From Cranoglanis bouderius (lineage: Eukaryota; Chordata; Actinopteri; Siluriformes; Cranoglanididae): DNA of 64,000 bases. The notes under the pieces are model-generated. The model searched no databases. It worked only from the letters and a program-made list of their open reading frames with translations, and was not told the DNA's origin. The position numbers and the translations under genes were made by a program. Below, piece by piece: positions 48,601 to 61,820 of this stretch. The DNA is taken from assembly GCA_023630585.1 (NCBI GenBank), contig CM042545.1, forward strand, positions 27,501 to 91,500, read 5' to 3'. Position 1 is the stretch's first letter. The number at the start of each line of letters is the position of its first letter.

Positions 48601-51247
48601 TCTCTTTCGACTCCAGCCTTTTCGTGTTCTCTCTTTCGACTCCAGCCTTTTCGTGTTCGCTTTTTCGACTCCCGTTGTGTCATGTTCGCTCTTTCGACTC
48701 CAGCTGTGTAGTGTTCCCTCTTTCGACTCCAGCTGTGTCGTGTTCCCTCTTTCGACTCCAGTCGTTTCTTGTGTGCTGTTTCGACTACAGCCGTTTCGTG
48801 CGCTCTCTTTCGACTCCATCTCTTTCGTGGTCGCTCTTTTGACTCCCGCTTGTTCATGTTCGCTATTTCGACTCCTGCAGTTTCGTGTTCGCTCTTTCGA
48901 CTCCAGCTGTGTCGTGTTCGCGCTTTCGACTCCAGCTGTTTCGTCTTCGGTCTTTCGACTCCAGCTGTTTCGTCTTCGCTCTTTCAAGTCCCGCTGTGTC
49001 GTTTTCGCTCTTTCGACTCCCGATGGTTCGTGTGCACCCTTTCGACTCCTTCTTTTTCGTGTTCGCTCTTTCGACTCCAGCTGTGTCATGCATGCTGTTT
49101 CGACTCCAGTTGTGTCGTGTAAGCTCTTTCGACTCCAGCCGTTTCGTGCGCTCTCTTTCGACTCCAGCCGTTTCGTGTTCGCTCTTTCGACTCCAGCTGT
49201 TTCGTGTTCGCTTTTTCGACTCCAGCTGTGTCGTGCGCGCTGTGTCAACTTCAGCAGTTGCGAGCGCTCTCTTACGACTTCAACTGTTTCGTGCGCTCTC
49301 TTTCGACTCCAGCCGTTTCGTGCGCTCTCTTTCGACTCCATCTGTTTCGTGTTCGCTCTTTCGACTCCATCTGTCACGTGTGTGCTCTGTAGACTCCAGC
49401 TGTGCCATGTTCGCTCTTTCGACTCCAGCTGTTTCGTGTTCGCTATTTCGACTCCAGCTGTTTCGTGTTCGCTCTTTCGACTCCAGCTGTGTCGTGTTCG
49501 CTCTTTCGACTCCAGCTGTTTCGTCTTCGGTCTTTCGACTCCAGCTGTTTCGTCTTCGCTCTTTCAAGTCCCGCTGTGTCGTTTTCGCTCTTTCGACTCC
49601 CGATGGTTCGTGTGCACCCTTTCGACTCCGTCTTTTTCGTGTTCGCTCTTTCGACTCCAGCTGTGTCATGCATGCTGTTTCGACTCCAGTTGTGTCGTGT
49701 AAGCTCTTTCGACTCCAGCCGTTTCATGCGCTCTCTTTCGACTCCAGCCGTTTCGTGCGCGCCATTTCGTGTTCGCTCTTTCGACTCCCGTTGTGTCATG
49801 TTCGCTCTTTCGACTCCAGCTGTGTCGTGTTCCCTCTTTCGACTCCAGCTGTGTCGTGTTCCCTCTTTCGACTCCAGTCGTTTCTTGTGTGCTCTTTCGA
49901 CTACAGCCGTTTCGTGCGCTCTCTTTTGACTCCATCTGTTTCGTGGTCGCTCTTTTGACTCCAGCTTGTTCATGTTCGCTATTTCGACTCCTGCAGTTTC
50001 GTGTTCGCTATTTCGACTCCAGCTGTTTCGTGTTCGCTTTTTCGACTCCAGCTGTGTCGTGCGCGCTGTGTCAACTTCAGCAGTTGCGTGCGCTCTCTTT
50101 CGACTCCCGCCATTTCGTGTTCGCTCTTTCGACTCCCGTTGTGTCATGTTCGCTCTTTCGACTCCAGCTGTGTCGTGTTCCCTCTTTCGACTCCAGCTGT
50201 GTCGTGTTCCCTCTTTCGACTCCAGTCGTTTCTTGTGTGCTCTTTCGACTACAGCCGTTTCGTGCGCTCTCTTTCGACTCCAGCTGTTTCGTGTTCGCTC
50301 TTTCGACTCCAGCCTTTTCGTGCGCTCTCTTTCGACTCCAGCCGTTTCTTGCGCTCTCTTTCGACTCCAGCCGTTTCGTGCGCTCTCTTTCGACTCCCGC
50401 CATTTCGTGTTCGCTCTTTCGACTCCCGTTGTGTCATGTTCGCTCTTTCGACTCCAGCTGTGTAGTGTTCCCTCTTTCGACTCCAGCTGTGTCGTGTTCC
50501 CTCTTTCGACTCCAGTCGTTTCTTGTGTGCTGTTTCGACTACAGCCGTTTCGTGCGCTCTCTTTCGACTCCATCTCTTTCGTGGTCGCTCTTTTGACTCC
50601 CGCTTGTTCATGTTCGCTATTTCGACTCCTGCAGTTTCGTGTTCGCTCTTTCGACTCCAGCTGTGTCGTGTTCGCGCTTTCGACTCCAGCTGTTTCGTCT
50701 TCGGTCTTTCGACTCCAGCTGTTTCGTGTTCGCTCTTTCAAGTCCCGCTGTGTCGTTTTCGCTCTTTCGACTCCCGATGGTTCGTGTGCACCCTTTCGAC
50801 TCCTTCTTTTTCGTGTTCGCTCTTTCGACTCCAGCTGTGTCATGCATGCTGTTTCGACTCCAGTTGTGTCGTGTAAGCTCTTTCGACTCCAGCCGTTTCG
50901 TGCGCTCTCTTTCGACTCCAGCCGTTTCGTGTTCGCTCTTTCGACTCCAGCCGTTTCGTGCGCTCTCTTTCGACTCCAGCCGTTTCTTGCATTCTCTTTC
51001 AACTCCAGCCGTTTCGTGCGCTCTCTTTCGACTCCCGCCATTTCGTGTTCGCGCTTTCGACTCCCGTTGTGTCATGTTCGCTCTTTCGACTCCAGCTGTG
51101 TCGTGTTCCCTCTTTCGACTCCAGTCGTTTCTTGTGTGCTCTTTCGACTACAGCCGTTTCGTGCGCTCTCTTTCGACTCCAGCAGTTTCGTGTTCGCTCT
51201 TTCGACTCCAGCAGTTTCGTGTTCGCTCTTTCGATGACCGCTGATTC
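45652..51247 (+). repeat. 5,596-bp higher-order repeat, copy 1
   Basis: Contains one 1,305-bp sub-block (45 units) and a 4,291-bp sub-block that itself holds two 1,754-bp copies plus 783 bp (27 units). The same landmarks recur 5,596 bp downstream. Translations of matching stretches look identical over 433 and 415 residues. Confidence 0.85.
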
Positions 51248-54200
51248 GTGTTCGCTCTTTCGACTCCAGCTGTGTCATGCATGCTGTTTCGACTCCAGTT
51301 GTGTTGTGTAAGCTCTTTCGACTCCAGCCGTTTCGTGCGCTCTCTTTCGACTCCAGCCGTTTCGTGTTCGCTCTTTCGACTCCAGCCTTTTCGTGCGCTC
51401 TCTTTCGACTCCAGCCGTTTCTTGCGCTATCTTTCGACTCCAGCCGTTTCGTGCGCTCTCTTTCGACTCCCGCCATTTCGTGTTCGCTCTTTCGACTCCC
51501 GTTGTGTCATGTTCGCTCTTTCGACTCCAGCTGTGTCGTGTTCCCTCTTTCGACTCCAGCTGTGTCGTGTTCCCTCTTTCGACTCCAGTCGTTTCTTGTG
51601 TGCTCTTTCGACTACAGCCGTTTCGTGCGCTCTCTTTCGACTCCATCTGTTTCGTGGTCGCTCTTTCGACTCCCGCTTGTTCATGTTCGCTATTTCGACT
51701 CCTGCTGTTTCGTGTTCGCTATTTCGACTCCAGCTGTTTCGTGTTCGCTTTTTCGACTCCAGCTGTGTCGTGCGCGCTGTGTCAACTTCAGCAGTTGCGA
51801 GCGCTCTCTTACGACTTCAACTGTTTCGTGCGCTCTCTTTCGACTCCAGCCGTTTCGTGCGCTCTCTTTCGACTCCAGCCGTTTCGTGCGCTCTCTTTCG
51901 ACTCCAGCTGTTTCGTGTTCGCTATTTCGACTCCAGCTGTTTCGTGTTCGCTCTTTCGACTCCAGCTGTGTCGTGTTCGCTCTTTCGACTCCAGCTGTTT
52001 CGTCTTCGGTCTTTCGACTCCAGCTGTTTCGTCTTCGCTCTTTCAAGTCCCGCTGTGTCGTTTTCGCTCTTTCGACTCCCGATGGTTCGTGTGCACCCTT
52101 TCGACTCCGTCTTTTTCGTGTTCGCTCTTTCGACTCCAGCTGTGTCATGCATGCTGTTTCGACTCCAGTTGTGTCGTGTAAGCTCTTTCGACTCCAGCCG
52201 TTTCGTGCGCTCTCTTTCGACTCCAGCCGTTTCGTGTTCGCTCTTTCGACTCCAGCCGTTTCGTGCGCTCTCTTTCGACTCCAGCCGTTTCTTGCATTCT
52301 CTTTCAACTCCAGCCGTTTCGTGCGCTCTCTTTCGACTCCCGCCATTTCGTGTTCGCTCTTTCGACTCCCGTTGTGTCATGTTCGCTCTTTCGACTCCAG
52401 CTGTGTCGTGTTCCCTCTTTCGACTCCAGTCGTTTCTTGTGTGCTCTTTCGACTACAGCCGTTTCGTGCGCTCTCTTTCTACTCCAGCAGTTTCGTGTTC
52501 GCTCTTTCGACTCCAGCAGTTTCGTGTTCGCTCTTTCGATGACCGCTGATTCGTGTTCGCTCTATCGACTCCAGCTGTGTCATGCATGCTGTTTCGACTC
52601 CAGTTGTGTTGTGTAAGCTCTTTCGACTCCAGCCGTTTCGTGCGCTCTCTTTCGACTCCAGCCGTTTCGTGTTCGCTCTTTCGACTCCAGCCGTTTCGTG
52701 CGCTCTCTTTCGACTCCAGCCGTTTCTTGCGCTCTCTTTCGACTCCAGCCGTTTCGTGCGCTCTCTTTCGACTCCCGCCATTTCGTGTTCGCTCTTTCGA
52801 CTCCCGTTGTGTCATGTTCGCTCTTTCGACTCCAGCTGTGTCGTGTTCCCTCTTTCGACTCCAGCTGTGTCGTGTTCCCTCTTTCGACTCCAGTCGTTTC
52901 TTGTGTGCTCTTTCGACTACAGCCGTTTCGTGCGCTCTCTTTCGACTCCATCTGTTTCGTGGTCGCTCTTTCGACTCCCGCTTGTTCATGTTCGCTATTT
53001 CGACTCCTGCTGTTTCGTGTTCGCTATTTCGACTCCAGCTGTTTCGTGTTCGCTTTTTCGACTCCAGCTGTGTCGTGCGCGCTGTGTCAACTTCAGCAGT
53101 TGCGAGCGCTCTCTTACGACTTCAACTGTTTCGTGCGCTCTCTTTCGACTCCAGCCGTTTCGTGCGCTCTCTTTCGACTCCATCTGTTTCGTGTTCGCTC
53201 TTTCGACTCCATCTGTCACGTGTGTGCTCTGTAGACTCCAGCTGTGCCATGTTCGCTCTTTCGACTCCAGCTGTTTCGTGTTCGCTATTTCGACTCCAGC
53301 TGTTTCGTGTTCGCTCTTTCGACTCCAGCTGTGTCGTGTTCGCTCTTTCGACTCCAGCTGTTTCGTCTTCGGTCTTTCGACTCCAGCTGTTTCGTCTTCG
53401 CTCTTTCAAGTCCCGCTGTGTCGTTTTCGCTCTTTCGACTCCCGATGGTTCGTGTGCACCCTTTCGACTCCGTCTTTTTCGTGTTCGCTCTTTCGACTCC
53501 AGCTGTGTCATGCATGCTGTTTCGACTCCAGTTGTGTCGTGTAAGCTCTTTCGACTCCAGCCGTTTCATGCGCTCTCTTTCGACTCCAGCCGTTTCGTGC
53601 GCGCCATTTCGTGTTCGCTCTTTCGACTCCCGTTGTGTCATGTTCGCTCTTTCGACTCCAGCTGTGTCGTGTTCCCTCTTTCGACTCCAGCTGTGTCGTG
53701 TTCCCTCTTTCGACTCCAGTCGTTTCTTGTGTGCTCTTTCGACTACAGCCGTTTCGTGCGCTCTCTTTTGACTCCATCTGTTTCGTGGTCGCTCTTTTGA
53801 CTCCAGCTTGTTCATGTTCGCTATTTCGACTCCTGCAGTTTCGTGTTCGCTATTTCGACTCCAGCTGTTTCGTGTTCGCTTTTTCGACTCCAGCTGTGTC
53901 GTGCGCGCTGTGTCAACTTCAGCAGTTGCGTGCGCTCTCTTTCGACTCCCGCCATTTCGTGTTCGCTCTTTCGACTCCCGTTGTGTCATGTTCGCTCTTT
54001 CGACTCCAGCTGTGTCGTGTTCCCTCTTTCGACTCCAGCTGTGTCGTGTTCCCTCTTTCGACTCCAGTCGTTTCTTGTGTGCTCTTTCGACTACAGCCGT
54101 TTCGTGCGCTCTCTTTCGACTCCAGCTGTTTCGTGTTCGCTCTTTCGACTCCAGCCTTTTCGTGCGCTCTCTTTCGACTCCAGCCGTTTCGTGCGCTCTC

Positions 54201-56843
54201 TTTTGACTCCAGCCGTTTCGTGCGCTCTCTTTCGACTCCCGCCATTTCGTGTTCGCTCTTTCGACTCCCGTTGTGTCATGTTCGCTCTTTCGACTCCAGC
54301 TGTGTAGTGTTCCCTCTTTCGACTCCAGCTGTGTCGTGTTCCCTCTTTCGACTCCAGTCGTTTCTTGTGTGCTGTTTCGACTACAGCCGTTTCGTGCGCT
54401 CTCTTTCGACTCCATCTCTTTCGTGGTCGCTCTTTTGACTCCCGCTTGTTCATGTTCGCTATTTCGACTCCTGCAGTTTCGTGTTCGCTCTTTCGACTCC
54501 AGCTGTGTCGTGTTCGCGCTTTCGACTCCAGCTGTTTCGTCTTCGGTCTTTCGACTCCAGCTGTTTCGTCTTCGCTCTTTCAAGTCCCGCTGTGTCGTTT
54601 TCGCTCTTTCGACTCCCGATGGTTCGTGTGCACCCTTTCGACTCCTTCTTTTTCGTGTTCGCTCTTTCGACTCCAGCTGTGTCATGCATGCTGTTTCGAC
54701 TCCAGTTGTGTCGTGTAAGCTCTTTCGACTCCAGCCGTTTCGTGCGCTCTCTTTCGACTCCAGCCGTTTCGTGTTCGCTCTTTCGACTCCAGCTGTTTCG
54801 TGTTCGCTTTTTCGACTCCAGCTGTGTCGTGCGCGCTGTGTCAACTTCAGCAGTTGCGAGCGCTCTCTTACGACTTCAACTGTTTCGTGCGCTCTCTTTC
54901 GACTCCAGCCGTTTCGTGCGCTCTCTTTCGACTCCATCTGTTTCGTGTTCGCTCTTTCGACTCCATCTGTCACGTGTGTGCTCTGTAGACTCCAGCTGTG
55001 CCATGTTCGCTCTTTCGACTCCAGCTGTTTCGTGTTCGCTATTTCGACTCCAGCTGTTTCGTGTTCGCTCTTTCGACTCCAGCTGTGTCGTGTTCGCTCT
55101 TTCGACTCCAGCTGTTTCGTCTTCGGTCTTTCGACTCCAGCTGTTTCGTCTTCGCTCTTTCAAGTCCCGCTGTGTCGTTTTCGCTCTTTCGACTCCCGAT
55201 GGTTCGTGTGCACCCTTTCGACTCCGTCTTTTTCGTGTTCGCTCTTTCGACTCCAGCTGTGTCATGCATGCTGTTTCGACTCCAGTTGTGTCGTGTAAGC
55301 TCTTTCGACTCCAGCCGTTTCATGCGCTCTCTTTCGACTCCAGCCGTTTCGTGCGCGCCATTTCGTGTTCGCTCTTTCGACTCCCGTTGTGTCATGTTCG
55401 CTCTTTCGACTCCAGCTGTGTCGTGTTCCCTCTTTCGACTCCAGCTGTGTCGTGTTCCCTCTTTCGACTCCAGTCGTTTCTTGTGTGCTCTTTCGACTAC
55501 AGCCGTTTCGTGCGCTCTCTTTTGACTCCATCTGTTTCGTGGTCGCTCTTTTGACTCCAGCTTGTTCATGTTCGCTATTTCGACTCCTGCAGTTTCGTGT
55601 TCGCTATTTCGACTCCAGCTGTTTCGTGTTCGCTTTTTCGACTCCAGCTGTGTCGTGCGCGCTGTGTCAACTTCAGCAGTTGCGTGCGCTCTCTTTCGAC
55701 TCCCGCCATTTCGTGTTCGCTCTTTCGACTCCCGTTGTGTCATGTTCGCTCTTTCGACTCCAGCTGTGTCGTGTTCCCTCTTTCGACTCCAGCTGTGTCG
55801 TGTTCCCTTTTTCGACTCCAGTCGTTTCTTGTGTGCTCTTTCGACTCCAGCAGTTTCGTGTTCGCTCTGTCGACTCCATCTGTGTCGTGTTCGCTCTTTC
55901 GACTCCAGCTTTTTCGTGCGCTCTCTTTCGACTCCAGCCGTTTCGTGCGCTCTCTTTTGACTACAGCCGTTTCGTGCGCTCTCTTTTGACTCTAGCCGTT
56001 TCGGTGTCGCTCTTTCGACTCCCGTTGTGTCATGTTCGCTCTTTCGACTCCAGCTGTGTAGTGTTCCCTCTTTCGACTCCAGCTGTGTCGTGTTCCCTCT
56101 TTCGACTCCAGTCGTTTCTTGTGTGCTGTTTCGACTACAGCCGTTTCGTGCGCTCTCTTTCGACTCCATCTCTTTCGTGGTCGCTCTTTTGACTCCCGCT
56201 TGTTCATGTTCGCTATTTCGACTCCTGCAGTTTCGTGTTCGCTCTTTCGACTCCAGCTGTGTCGTGTTCGCGCTTTCGACTCCAGCTGTTTCGTCTTCGG
56301 TCTTTCGACTCCAGCTGTTTCGTGTTCGCTCTTTCAAGTCCCGCTGTGTCGTTTTCGCTCTTTCGACTCCCGATGGTTCGTGTGCACCCTTTCGACTCCT
56401 TCTTTTTCGTGTTCGCTCTTTCGACTCCAGCTGTGTCATGCATGCTGTTTCGACTCCAGTTGTGTCGTGTAAGCTCTTTCGACTCCAGCCGTTTCGTGCG
56501 CTCTCTTTCGACTCCAGCCGTTTCGTGTTCGCTCTTTCGACTCCAGCCGTTTCGTGCGCTCTCTTTCGACTCCAGCCGTTTCTTGCATTCTCTTTCAACT
56601 CCAGCCGTTTCGTGCGCTCTCTTTCGACTCCCGCCATTTCGTGTTCGCGCTTTCGACTCCCGTTGTGTCATGTTCGCTCTTTCGACTCCAGCTGTGTCGT
56701 GTTCCCTCTTTCGACTCCAGTCGTTTCTTGTGTGCTCTTTCGACTACAGCCGTTTCGTGCGCTCTCTTTCGACTCCAGCAGTTTCGTGTTCGCTCTTTCG
56801 ACTCCAGCAGTTTCGTGTTCGCTCTTTCGATGACCGCTGATTC
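51248..56843 (+). repeat. 5,596-bp higher-order repeat, copy 2
   Basis: Same internal order as copy 1, with local divergent patches (see 48,511-48,690 versus 54,107 and 55,850-56,010 versus 50,260). Confidence 0.85.
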
Positions 56844-59749
56844 GTGTTCGCTCTTTCGACTCCAGCTGTGTCATGCATGCTGTTTCGACTCCAGTTGTGT
56901 TGTGTAAGCTCTTTCGACTCCAGCCGTTTCGTGCGCTCTCTTTCGACTCCAGCCGTTTCGTGTTCGCTCTTTCGACTCCAGCCTTTTCGTGCGCTCTCTT
57001 TCGACTCCAGCCGTTTCTTGCGCTCTCTTTCGACTCCAGCCGTTTCGTGCGCTCTCTTTCGACTCCCGCCATTTCGTGTTCGCTCTTTCGACTCCCGTTG
57101 TGTCATGTTCGCTCTTTCGACTCCAGCTGTGTCGTGTTCCCTCTTTCGACTCCAGCTGTGTCGTGTTCCCTCTTTCGACTCCAGTCGTTTCTTGTGTGCT
57201 CTTTCGACTACAGCCGTTTCGTGCGCTCTCTTTCGACTCCATCTGTTTCGTGGTCGCTCTTTCGACTCCCGCTTGTTCCTGTTCGCTATTTCGACTCCTG
57301 CTGTTTCGTGTTCGCTATTTCGACTCCAGCTGTTTCGTGTTCGCTTTTTCGACTCCAGCTGTGTCGTGCGCGCTGTGTCAACTTCAGCAGTTGCGAGCGC
57401 TCTCTTACGACTTCAACTGTTTCGTGCGCTCTCTTTCGACTCCAGCCGTTTCGTGCGCTCTCTTTCGACTCCAGCTGTTTCGTGTTCGCTATTTCGACTC
57501 CAGCTGTTTCGTGTTCGCTCTTTCGACTCCAGCTGTGTCGTGTTCGCTCTTTCGACTCCAGCTGTTTCGTCTTCGGTCTTTCGACTCCAGCTGTTTCGTC
57601 TTTGCTCTTTCAAGTCCCGCTGTGTCGTTTTCGCTCTTTCGACTCCCGATGGTTCGTGTGCACCCTTTCGACTCCGTCTTTTTCGTGTTCGCTCTTTCGA
57701 CTCCAGCTGTGTCATGCATGCTGTTTCGACTCCAGTTGTGTCGTGTAAGCTCTTTCGACTCCAGCCGTTTCGTGCGCTCTCTTTCGACTCCAGCCGTTTC
57801 GTGTTCGCTCTTTCGACTCCAGCCGTTTCGTGCGCTCTCTTTCGACTCCAGCCGTTTCTTGCATTCTCTTTCAACTCCAGCCGTTTCGTGCGCTCTCTTT
57901 CGACTCCCGCCATTTCGTGTTCCCTCTTTCGACTCCCGTTGTGTCATGTTCGCTCTTTCGACTCCAGCTGTGTCGTGTTCCCTCTTTCGACTCCAGTCGT
58001 TTCTTGTGTGCTCTTTCGACTACAGCCGTTTCGTGCGCTCTCTTTCGACTCCAGCAGTTTCGTGTTCGCTCTTTCGACTCCAGCAGTTTCGTGTTCGCTC
58101 TTTCGATGACCGCTGATTCGTGTTCGCTCTTTCGACTCCAGCTGTGTCATGCATGCTGTTTCGACTCCAGTTGTGTTGTGTAAGCTCTTTCGACTCCAGC
58201 CGTTTCGTGCGCTCTCTTTCGACTCCAGCCGTTTCGTGTTCGCTCTTTCGACTCCAGCCTTTTCGTGCGCTCTCTTTCGACTCCAGCCGTTTCTTGCGCT
58301 CTCTTTCGACTCCAGCCGTTTCGTGCGCTCTCTTTCGACTCCCGCCATTTCGTGTTCGCTCTTTCGACTCCCGTTGTGTCATGTTCGCTCTTTCGACTCC
58401 AGCTGTGTCGTGTTCCCTCTTTCGACTCCAGCTGTGTCGTGTTCCCTCTTTCGACTCCAGTCGTTTCTTGTGTGCTCTTTCGACTACAGCCGTTTCGTGC
58501 GCTCTCTTTCGACTCCATCTGTTTCGTGGTCGCTCTTTCGACTCCCGCTTGTTCATGTTCGCTATTTCGACTCCTGCTGTTTCGTGTTCGCTATTTCGAC
58601 TCCAGCTGTTTCGTGTTCGCTTTTTCGACTCCAGCTGTGTCGTGCGCGCTGTGTCAACTTCAGCAGTTGCGAGCGCTCTCTTACGACTTCAACTGTTTCG
58701 TGCGCTCTCTTTCGACTCCAGCCGTTTCATGCGCTCTCTTTCGACTCCAGCTGTTTCGTGCGCTCTCTTTCGACTCCAGCTGTTTCGTGTTCGCTATTTC
58801 GACTCCAGCTGTTTCGTGTTCACTTTTTCGACTCCAGCTGTGTCGTGCGCGCTGTGTCAACTTCAGCAGTTGCGAGCGCTCTCTTACGACTTCAACTGTT
58901 TCGTGCGCTCTCTTTCGACTCCAGCCGTTTCGTGCGCTCTCTTTCGACTCCAGCTGTTTCGTGTTCGCTATTTCGACTCCAGCTGTTTCGTGTTCGCTCT
59001 TTCGACTCCAGCTGTGTCGTGTTCGCTCTTTCGACACCAGCTGTTTCGTCTTCGGTCTTTCTACTCCAGCTGTTTCGTCTTTGCTCTTTCAAGTCCCGCT
59101 GTGTCGTTTTCGCTCTTTCGACTCCCGATGGTTCGTGTGCACCCTTTCGACTCCGTCTTTTTCGTGTTCGCTCTTTCGACTCCAGCTGTGTCATGCATGC
59201 TGTTTCGACTCCAGTTGTGACGTGTAAGCTCTTTCGACTCCAGCCGTTTCGTGCGCTCTCTTTCGACTCCAGCCGTTTCGTGTTCGCTCTTTCGACTCCA
59301 GCCGTTTCGTGCGCTCTCTTTCGACTCCAGCCGTTTCTTGCATTCTCTTTCAACTCCAGCCGTTTCGTGCGCTCTCTTTCGATTCCCGCCATTTCGTGTT
59401 CGCTCTTTCGACTCCCGTTGTGTCATGTTCGCTCTTTCGACTCCAGCTGTGTCGTGTTCCCTCTTTCGACTCCAGTCGTTTCTTGTGTGCTCTTTCGACT
59501 ACAGCCGTTTCGTGCGCTCTCTTTCGACTCCATCTGTTTCGTGGTCGCTCTTTCGACTCCAGCTGTCACGTGTGTGCTCTGTCGACTCCAGCTGTGTCGT
59601 GGTCACTATCTCGACTCCAGCTGTGCTGTGTTCGCTCTTTCCACTCCAGCTGTTTCGTGTTCGCTCTTTCGACTCCACCTGTGTCGTGCGCGCTGTTTCG
59701 ACTCCAGCCGTTTCGTGTGCTCTCTTTCGACTCCCGCTGTGTCGTGTTC

Positions 59750-61820
59750 CCTCTTTCGACTCCAGTCGTTTCTTGTGTGCTCTTTCGACTCCAGCCGTTT
59801 CGTGCGCTCTCTTTCGACTCCATCTGTTTCGTGGTCGCTCTTTCGACTCCCGCTGTTTCATGTTCGCTATTTCGACTCCAGCAGTTTCGTGTTCGCTATT
59901 TCGACTCCAGCTGTTTCGTGTTCGCTTTTTCGACTCCAGCTGTGTCGTGCGCGCTGTGTCGACTTCAGCAGTTTCATGCGCTCTCTTTCGACTCCAGCCG
60001 TTTCGTGCGCTCTCTTTCGACTCCAGCCGTTTCGTGCGCTCTCTTTCGACTCCAGCTGTCACGTGTGTGCTCTGTAGACTCCAGCTGTGTCGTGGTCGCT
60101 CTTTCGACTCCAGCTGTGCCGTGTTCGCTCTTTCGACTCCAGCTGTTTATTGTTCGCTATTTCGACTCCAGCTGTTTCGTGTTCGCTCTTTCGACTCCAG
60201 CTGTGTCGTGCGCGCTGTTTCGACTCCAGCCGTTTCGTGTGCTCTCTTTCGACTCCCGCTGTTTCGTGTTCCCTCTTTCGACTGCAGTCATTTTTTGTGT
60301 GCTCTTTTTGGTCGACCCGCTTCGTGCGCTCTCTTTCGACTCCATCAGTTTCGTGTTCACTCTTTCGTCTCCAGCTGTTTAGTGGTCGCTCTTTCGACTC
60401 CTGCGGTTTCGTGTTCGCTCTTTCGACTCCAGCTGTTTCGTCTTCGCTCTTTCAAGTCCCGCTGTGTCGTTTTCGCTCTTTCGACTCCAGCTGTTTCGTG
60501 TGCGCTCTTTCGACTCCATCTGTTTCTTGTGCGCTATTTCGACTCCAGCCGTTTCGTGCGCTCTCTTTCGACTCCAGCCGTTTTTTGCGCTCTCTTTCGA
60601 CTCCATCTGTTTCATGTTTATTATTTAGGCTCCAGCTGTTTCGTGTTCGCTCTTTCGACTTCAGCCGTTTCGTGTGTGCTCTTTCGACTCCAGCCGTTTC
60701 GTGTGTGCTCTTTCGACTCCCGCTGTTTCGTGTTCTCACTTTCGACTCCAGCCGTTTCGTGTGCTCTCTTTCGACTCCCGCTGTGTCGTGTTCCCTCTTT
60801 CGACTCCAGTCGTTTCTTGTGTGCTCTTTCGACTCCAGCCGTTTCGTGCGCTCTCTTTCGACTCCATCTGTTTCGTGGTCGCTCTTTCGACTCCCGCTGT
60901 TTCATGTTCGCTATTTCGACTCCAGCAGTTTCGTGTTCGCTATTTCGACTCCAGCTGTTTCGTGTTCGCTTTTTCGACTCCAGCTGTGTCGTGCGCGCTG
61001 TGTCGACTTCAGCAGTTTCATGCGCTCTCTTAGGACTTCAGCCGTTTCGTGCGCTCTCTTTCGACTCCAGCCGTTTCGTGCGCTCTCTTTCGACTCCAGC
61101 TGTCACGTGTGTGCTCTGTAGACTCCAGCTGTGTCGTGGTCGCTCTTTCGACTCCAGCTGTGCCGTGTTCGCTCTTTCGACTCCAGCTGTTTATTGTTCG
61201 CTATTTCGACTCCAGCTGTTTCGTGTTCGCTCTTTCGACTCCAGCTGTGTCGTGCGCGCTGTTTCGACTCCAGCCGTTTCGTGTGCTCTCTTTCGACTCC
61301 CGCTGTTTCGTGTTCCCTCTTTCGACTGCAGTCATTTTTTGTGTGCTCTTTTTGGTCGACCCGCTTCGTGCGCTCTCTTTCGACTCCATCAGTTTCGTGT
61401 TCACTCTTTCGTCTCCAGCTGTTTAGTGGTCGCTCTTTCGACTCCTGCGGTTTCGTGTTCGCTCTTTCGACTCCAGCTGTTTCGTCTTCGCTCTTTCAAG
61501 TCCCGCTGTGTCGTTTTCGCTCTTTCGACTCCAGCTGTTTCGTGTGCGCTCTTTCGACTCCATCTGTTTCTTGTGCGCTCTTTCGACTCCAGCCGTTTCG
61601 TGCGCTCTCTTTCGACTCCAGCCGTTTTTTGCGCTCTCTTTCGACTCCATCTGTTTCATGTTTATTATTTAGGCTCCAGCTGTTTCGTGTTCGCTCTTTC
61701 GACTTCAGCCGTTTCGTGTGTGCTCTTTCGACTCCAGCCGTTTCGTGTGTGCTCTTTCGACTCCCGCTGTTTCGTGTTCTCACTTTCGACTCCAGCTGTG
61801 TCTTGTTCGCTCTTTCGACT
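59750..61820 (+). repeat. 1,044-bp (36-unit) direct duplication in subfamily IIa
   Basis: Landmarks TGTTTATTATTTAGGCTCC (60,616 and 61,660) and CTTTTTGGTCGACCCG (60,306 and 61,350) recur at 1,044 bp. The surrounding sequence is nearly identical. From about 59.5 kb to the right edge the IIa markers (GTGTCGACTTCAGCAG) return. Confidence 0.8.

Larger units (their letters stand above)
40890..59430 (+). repeat. Satellite subfamily IIb with nested higher-order repeats
   Basis: The subfamily II marker is altered to GTGTCAACTTCAGCAGTTGCG (41,650; 43,608; 44,880; 46,188; 47,490; 49,247; 51,780; 53,090; 54,840; 57,378; 58,650; 58,858). A unit with CGATGACCGCTGATTCG starts higher-order copies at about 41.10, 43.06, 44.34, 45.64, 46.95, 51.24, 52.54, 56.83 and 58.11 kb. 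Spacings are 1,957, 1,276, 1,305, 1,305, 4,291, 1,305, 4,291 and 1,276 bp. Confidence 0.85.

Noticed and set aside
47689..49377. Long minus-strand ORFs with repeated KERTRNSWSRKSEHETAGVE-type charged sequence
   Set aside because: Same satellite read in reverse. The charged, helix-prone look comes from the unit, and overlapping plus-strand ORFs are equally open.
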